Below are positions 60,204 through 64,000 of a DNA stretch of 64,000 bases, piece after piece (positions within the stretch are counted from its first letter, which is position 1; each line of letters begins with the position of its first letter). The DNA is taken from positions 2,949,394 to 3,013,393 of the forward strand of contig OZ024891.1 of NCBI GenBank assembly GCA_964017195.1, given 5' to 3'. The stretch is from Siderastrea radians. Taxonomy: Eukaryota > Cnidaria > Anthozoa > Scleractinia > Rhizangiidae. The position numbers and the translations under genes were made by a program. The notes beneath the pieces are model-generated. The model was not told where the DNA came from. It did not search any database and saw only the letters and a program-made list of their open reading frames with translations.

Positions 60204-61516
60204 GTCAAACAGTGAAATGTTCCTGTGGCTACTATCTGTTAATGAATAAAGCTAACATGAATGAACCACGCTGAATTCCGAGCTTGTTTGTGTTTAGAAT
60301 ATCTAACCTCCAAAGTGCTCCTCATCTGCCCAGGACCTGATACCCCCACCCCACCCCACCCCCGCTCCTCACACCAATTGCTGGTACGATTTCAGTTGGA
60401 TCCCAGGTCTCAAGTTGTTCCCGGCACCATCTGACGTTTTGCACTCACTTTAGTATATATTTCTACATATTTGTTGTTTCTCTACACCTTCGTTTTATGT
60501 GGAAAAAAACATGAACAACACCGAACCAAAACCTCGCCTAAAACGGCCACGAATTGCGACCAAATTACACAGGCAAAGACAACCTCATGTCGAGGTAAGT
60601 GAACTTTATTTCGACATTCATAACTTTATTTTAGTATTTTGAGAACCAAAGTGAATTTCCCATGCAGCGTTTATAAATCGAGAGCCTTGTAACACAACAC
60701 CCATGATAGCAAAGGTCATATTTCATAACTCGGTCGTATTCTCTCATCTTGAGCTTGGGCCACCTGTGGGTGGTCAAACAGACGGGCAACGTTGTTTGTA
60801 GACTGAGTGCAGACTTCTCCTATTTCCTATTTTGAGGCAAATTAAAAACGAAACGTCTTCACATAGGCAACGTTGCGTGATGTTGCATGATGCTCTAGGG
60901 AGAAAATGAAAGATTAGGTAAGGGGGAAGGGGGTGTTGAAATTTGGATAATGGATAATGGATAACTTAACTTCACTACAGTAAATTCATCAATACGGAAA
61001 GGAATCTATCGTCTATCCAAAAATTCACGCTATAATTTAAAAAGACCTCAGAAAAAAATTGCTTTACATCATGCTGCGTCTGCTAAAATGACATTGAAAG
61101 AGGTTACAAGAGTATAGTTGATTACAGAAGTCGTTTAGTGTCACTGTTTGCCGTAAAACGGAGCCCGTCCCATACCCAGGGTTATTGCCCCCAGTCCCCC
61201 TCTACATAGATGGCACGCGATAAAAGGTCTTATTTCTCCTCAAACGTTATTTTCCGTGTTGTGCCACACCTTTTTACTTCCCCACAAATTGAACGCATGG
61301 AACAGTGAAATCTTTAGATACCCGCTAGGGTATAACGTTAACAACATTGCAGTTATATTGACAGTTTTAATTTCATTCGGTTAATCGAATTAGCGGTACC
61401 GTCAGATGGAGTTTTTCTGGCACGGAACGTTCGGGGATGCTATTAGGGAGCAGGCATAAAATAAATGATCATCCTGGATGACCCTTCAGAGACCCTTGGT
61501 GACTACATTCGCAGAA
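60204..61516. other. Intergenic between gene D and the duplicated unit
   Basis: A short frame at 60511-60594 (MNNTEPKPRLKRPRIATK...) ends at a good donor (GAG|gtaagt) and could be a first exon, but no partner exon was found and it lacks a signal peptide. C-rich CCCCACCC tract at 60347-60365. Nothing else was seen. Confidence 0.35.
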
Positions 61517-63591
61517 TACAGGCTGCGGTTCTATTGATATGAAGTGATATACCGTGCCACATTCATAGCCCGGGATGATGAACCCGCTGACAGACCAGCT
61601 AGGGCCATGCATGAGGCCTGCGACGTCGGGAGTGTGCGATCCGAAGAGATGATCAACTGGTCAAGTGCTAGCTGTTCCACGGCTTGAGTCAAAGAAAAGA
61701 GCAGTTTTATTTATTTATTTTTTTAACCTTTATCTCGTAACACGGTCATGATACATTCTTTCTAAACCTGCCTAATTGAATTTCCGTGACAAGAATTCAT
61801 ACTGGAAGCAGGATTCCATGCACCCTATATAGCTTATTTCTCATGGGGCCTAGGATTTTCTCTCCCCCACCACAGCTGGTTAGTTCAACTCAACTGGCTG
61901 AGAGGTTGAACTGACCAGAAATGAATGGCTTTCAGCAGCTATCTGAATGAATTCCTGTGGCTGACCATGAAAAATTTTCACAGAGGAAAGAAAGAAAAAA
62001 GTTCAGTCAACGAGTTAAGGGTAAGAACATTGTTTTCCGTCATTTCGTGTATTTTCTCTTTTTATGTAAACTATAGAGTCTGCCTATCTCGGCTTAAAAC
62101 ATTGTAACTAATTAACACGTATGTCACCCAGCCGGCCGGGCCCGCTGCATTTTCAAATAAATTATTCTCTGTTGATACTTAATACTTGAAAATACCTACA
62201 GATCTGGGGAAGCTACTGCCCTGTTATCAAAAATAAAATAAAGAGGATATGTGTATAAAGCCAAGGCACGCGCCCGCATACGAAGCAATCGCCCTAGCTT
62301 ATAAGGTAAACTCGTGTTGACATCAGTTATCATTCAGGGTACCCCGTGGGGACTTCAGTCATAAATGGGGTAGGAAGCGCAACTGAATCATAAAGTAATC
62401 CGGTAAAACTTTTCAGTCACCACCGACCACTGATTCATGAACCCGGCGGCAGGCCATTTCGAATGAGGGAGTACGACGGCACTTTTGCAGTTTTCTAATG
62501 TTTAACAAAAATTTGATTATTTGAAAATGGTCAAAACTATTAGCTACTACTGCACTCTAGGACCCACCATGGCACAAAAAACGTGCTGGTCACTTCTTAT
62601 ACAACTCCATCTTCTTCCACTAGGCTGAACTTGAGTTCTTCATCCTCAAAGATGGTTTTCTGCTTGAATTACCATCTCTCTATCAACAGAAGAACTTAGG
62701 AAAAGGTTCAAACTTCCCTGTGCTTGTTTTACTAGCCATGCAAGCTCCCTGCTAACGGAATATTAACTGCCTCACCTTAAATTTTAGGCCTTGTCCGTTA
62801 GGTTCATCGGTTAGATGGTGTCTTATTTCATCTTCGCACTTAAGCTCTTCCCCCTGGACAAGGTAGGTCCCACCTAAATACACTTGTTATGAGTATATTC
62901 GTTGTCAAAAATGAGCTATTGATCGCACCTGAAACGTGCCGTGGGACTAGTCTAATAAAAGTATGCTTAAGCATAAGTGAAGGACGTTTTTATTCAACAG
63001 GTCCGTGCGTTACGGAGAACGTTTTTTAATACACCCTTTTATCGGCCTTCAACCGAATTCTCCAAAATGTCTGGCTAGTCGTACAAAACGGTCACTTGAG
63101 GGGGGTTGTGGCTACGACCTTTTTTAGCTATTATATTTATCTTATCTATCTGATCTTACGATCAGGTCCTCAAGTCCTGCACGCAATTTTAATTTTAACT
63201 AAAGAACCTTTGGTTCTTAATATTTTTAAAATTCATTAGTACCCCTTCCCCTTTTTCTTCTTTACGTAACTTTCAAAAATAGCAAAAAAATTTTACCCCT
63301 TTAAATGTTATGGCTTTTTAAAAAACCTGACCCTCCACTCCTAAATGCCATTTTTATTTTAACTCACCTTTACCTACCATTTTGAAAATCGCGAAAAAAA
63401 TTCTTACCCCCTTAAATCTTACGGCTATTTTAAACTGGTCCTCAAGTCCTAACCGTAACGGAAACACTTCCGGTACAACTTGAGTTCCGGAAACGGAAAT
63501 TAAGCAAAACAACAGAACATTTCCGTTTCTCTGTAGAAATTCATAGTTCTAGCTGTAGTGTCATCCTTTTATATTTAGAGTCGGTTGTGTC

Positions 63592-63599
63592 TATAAAAA
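63592..63599 (+). promoter_or_regulatory. TATA box of gene E
   Basis: TATAAAAA, the exact counterpart of 37225-37232, placed 56 bp before the tip of the start codon region (ATG at 63655). Confidence 0.5.
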
Positions 63600-63654
63600 C
63601 GTCTCCACAAGTTCAACATGTTATCTTTGTTACAGTTTGTTTTTTTACAGAGTA

Positions 63655-63684
63655 ATGGCGCCCTTTTTCATCTTTGCTGTATTG
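63655..63684 (+). CDS. Gene E: first exon of a gene C paralogue (partial)
   Basis: ATG GCG CCC TTT ... encodes MAPFFIFAVL and ends at the donor gtgagt, matching gene C exon 1 (MAPFFIFALL) with one substitution. The rest of the intron begins as in gene C. Exon 2, carrying the propeptide and cystine knot, should follow within about 150-200 bp past the window end. It is therefore a partial signal-peptide exon; whether the gene is intact cannot be judged here. Confidence 0.75.
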
Positions 63685-64000
63685 GTGAGTGCTACATTTT
63701 AGATACACATATATCCACCTAACACAAAGCAAGCCAAATTTTACTGAAGTCCCTTAAAATTTTCGTAGCAAATCAGTAGTGAAAACTATTTATTTATTTT
63801 ATTTATTCATTTTGTTTAATGTAGCCAAATAAGCTACATTAAAACTTTCCGGTTGTTGTATCTTTTATGATAGTCATGAATCAGGTCTGTTTATGGTCAA
63901 TTTACCCTGTTACGGTTTAGTGAATTCGTCAGTATAAAACTGCTCGACCAAGCAAGTATCTTATTAATATTTAATTGTCACTTTTGATGCTAGTTTACTC

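Larger units (their letters stand above)
61517..64000 (+). repeat. Second copy of the gene C segmental duplication (gene E unit)
   Basis: Aligns with 33955-37660, including promoter, first exon and most of intron 1, and runs off the window end. It lacks the MITE at 35138-35732 and the insertion at 34052-34386. At its end (from about 63940) it parallels 37575-37640. Confidence 0.9.

Noticed and set aside
60511..60594. Possible first exon (MNNTEPKPRLKRPR...) with donor gtaagt
   Set aside because: No signal peptide, no partner exon, and no match to first exons of genes B, C or E.

Overview
The window is nuclear DNA of an animal, most likely a cnidarian of the coral/anemone type. Supporting signs are GT-AG introns, secreted cystine-knot prohormone genes, AT-rich intergenic DNA, and a dense load of short terminal-inverted-repeat elements, LINE 3' ends and Penelope-like fragments. 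No prokaryotic operon, rRNA or tRNA gene was seen. Assignment to phylum is inference.

The host genes I can support form one family: small secreted proteins with a two-exon layout, a signal-peptide exon followed after a phase-0 intron by a propeptide exon with a C-terminal cystine knot. Gene B (19145-20004) and gene C (37288-38408) look intact. Gene A (251-2203, first exon outside the window) is broken by a deletion and by a transposon. Gene D (59844-60203) has an in-frame TAG but keeps the family tail after it. Gene E is present only as its first exon (63655-63684). B and C share exact cysteine spacing (C-x20-C-x6-C-x9-C...C-x-C). The fold most resembles Noggin/Trunk-type ligands. A, C and E lie in copies of a segmental duplication (1-2340; 33955-38700; 61517-64000).

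0-18 kb: broken gene A, a 9-bp minisatellite (2662-3379), clusters of TTTACG/CGTAAA, and several elements with inverted repeats, including a TA-flanked mariner-like one (6596-7416) and hairpin MITEs. 18-33 kb: gene B, a ~190-bp tandem array (24926-25650) with an inverted copy near 31 kb that is split by a TTAA-flanked element, and LINE remnants. 33-41 kb: a scrambled Penelope-like element with a hammerhead-like motif, then the gene C unit. 43.2-47.2 kb: a very large imperfect palindrome with CAAAATGGCGG motifs at its outer ends and a 20-bp minisatellite near its centre. 47.6-48.6 kb: decayed Crypton/ZMYM-like (DUF3504) gene. 60.2-64 kb: spacer and the second gene-C-like unit.

The most unusual region is 50.6-56.9 kb. 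A plus-strand gene joining a C2H2-like finger, a tyrosine recombinase domain and a C-terminal Myb/SANT domain converges on a minus-strand, intron-containing gene for an SF3-like helicase with an acidic/coiled-coil tail. Both are decayed by stops and frameshifts, and the helicase gene also carries an 800-bp TTAA-flanked insertion. Together they look like the core of a tyrosine-recombinase mobile element (or integrated virus-like element) that brought its own replicative helicase. The element ends were not found.
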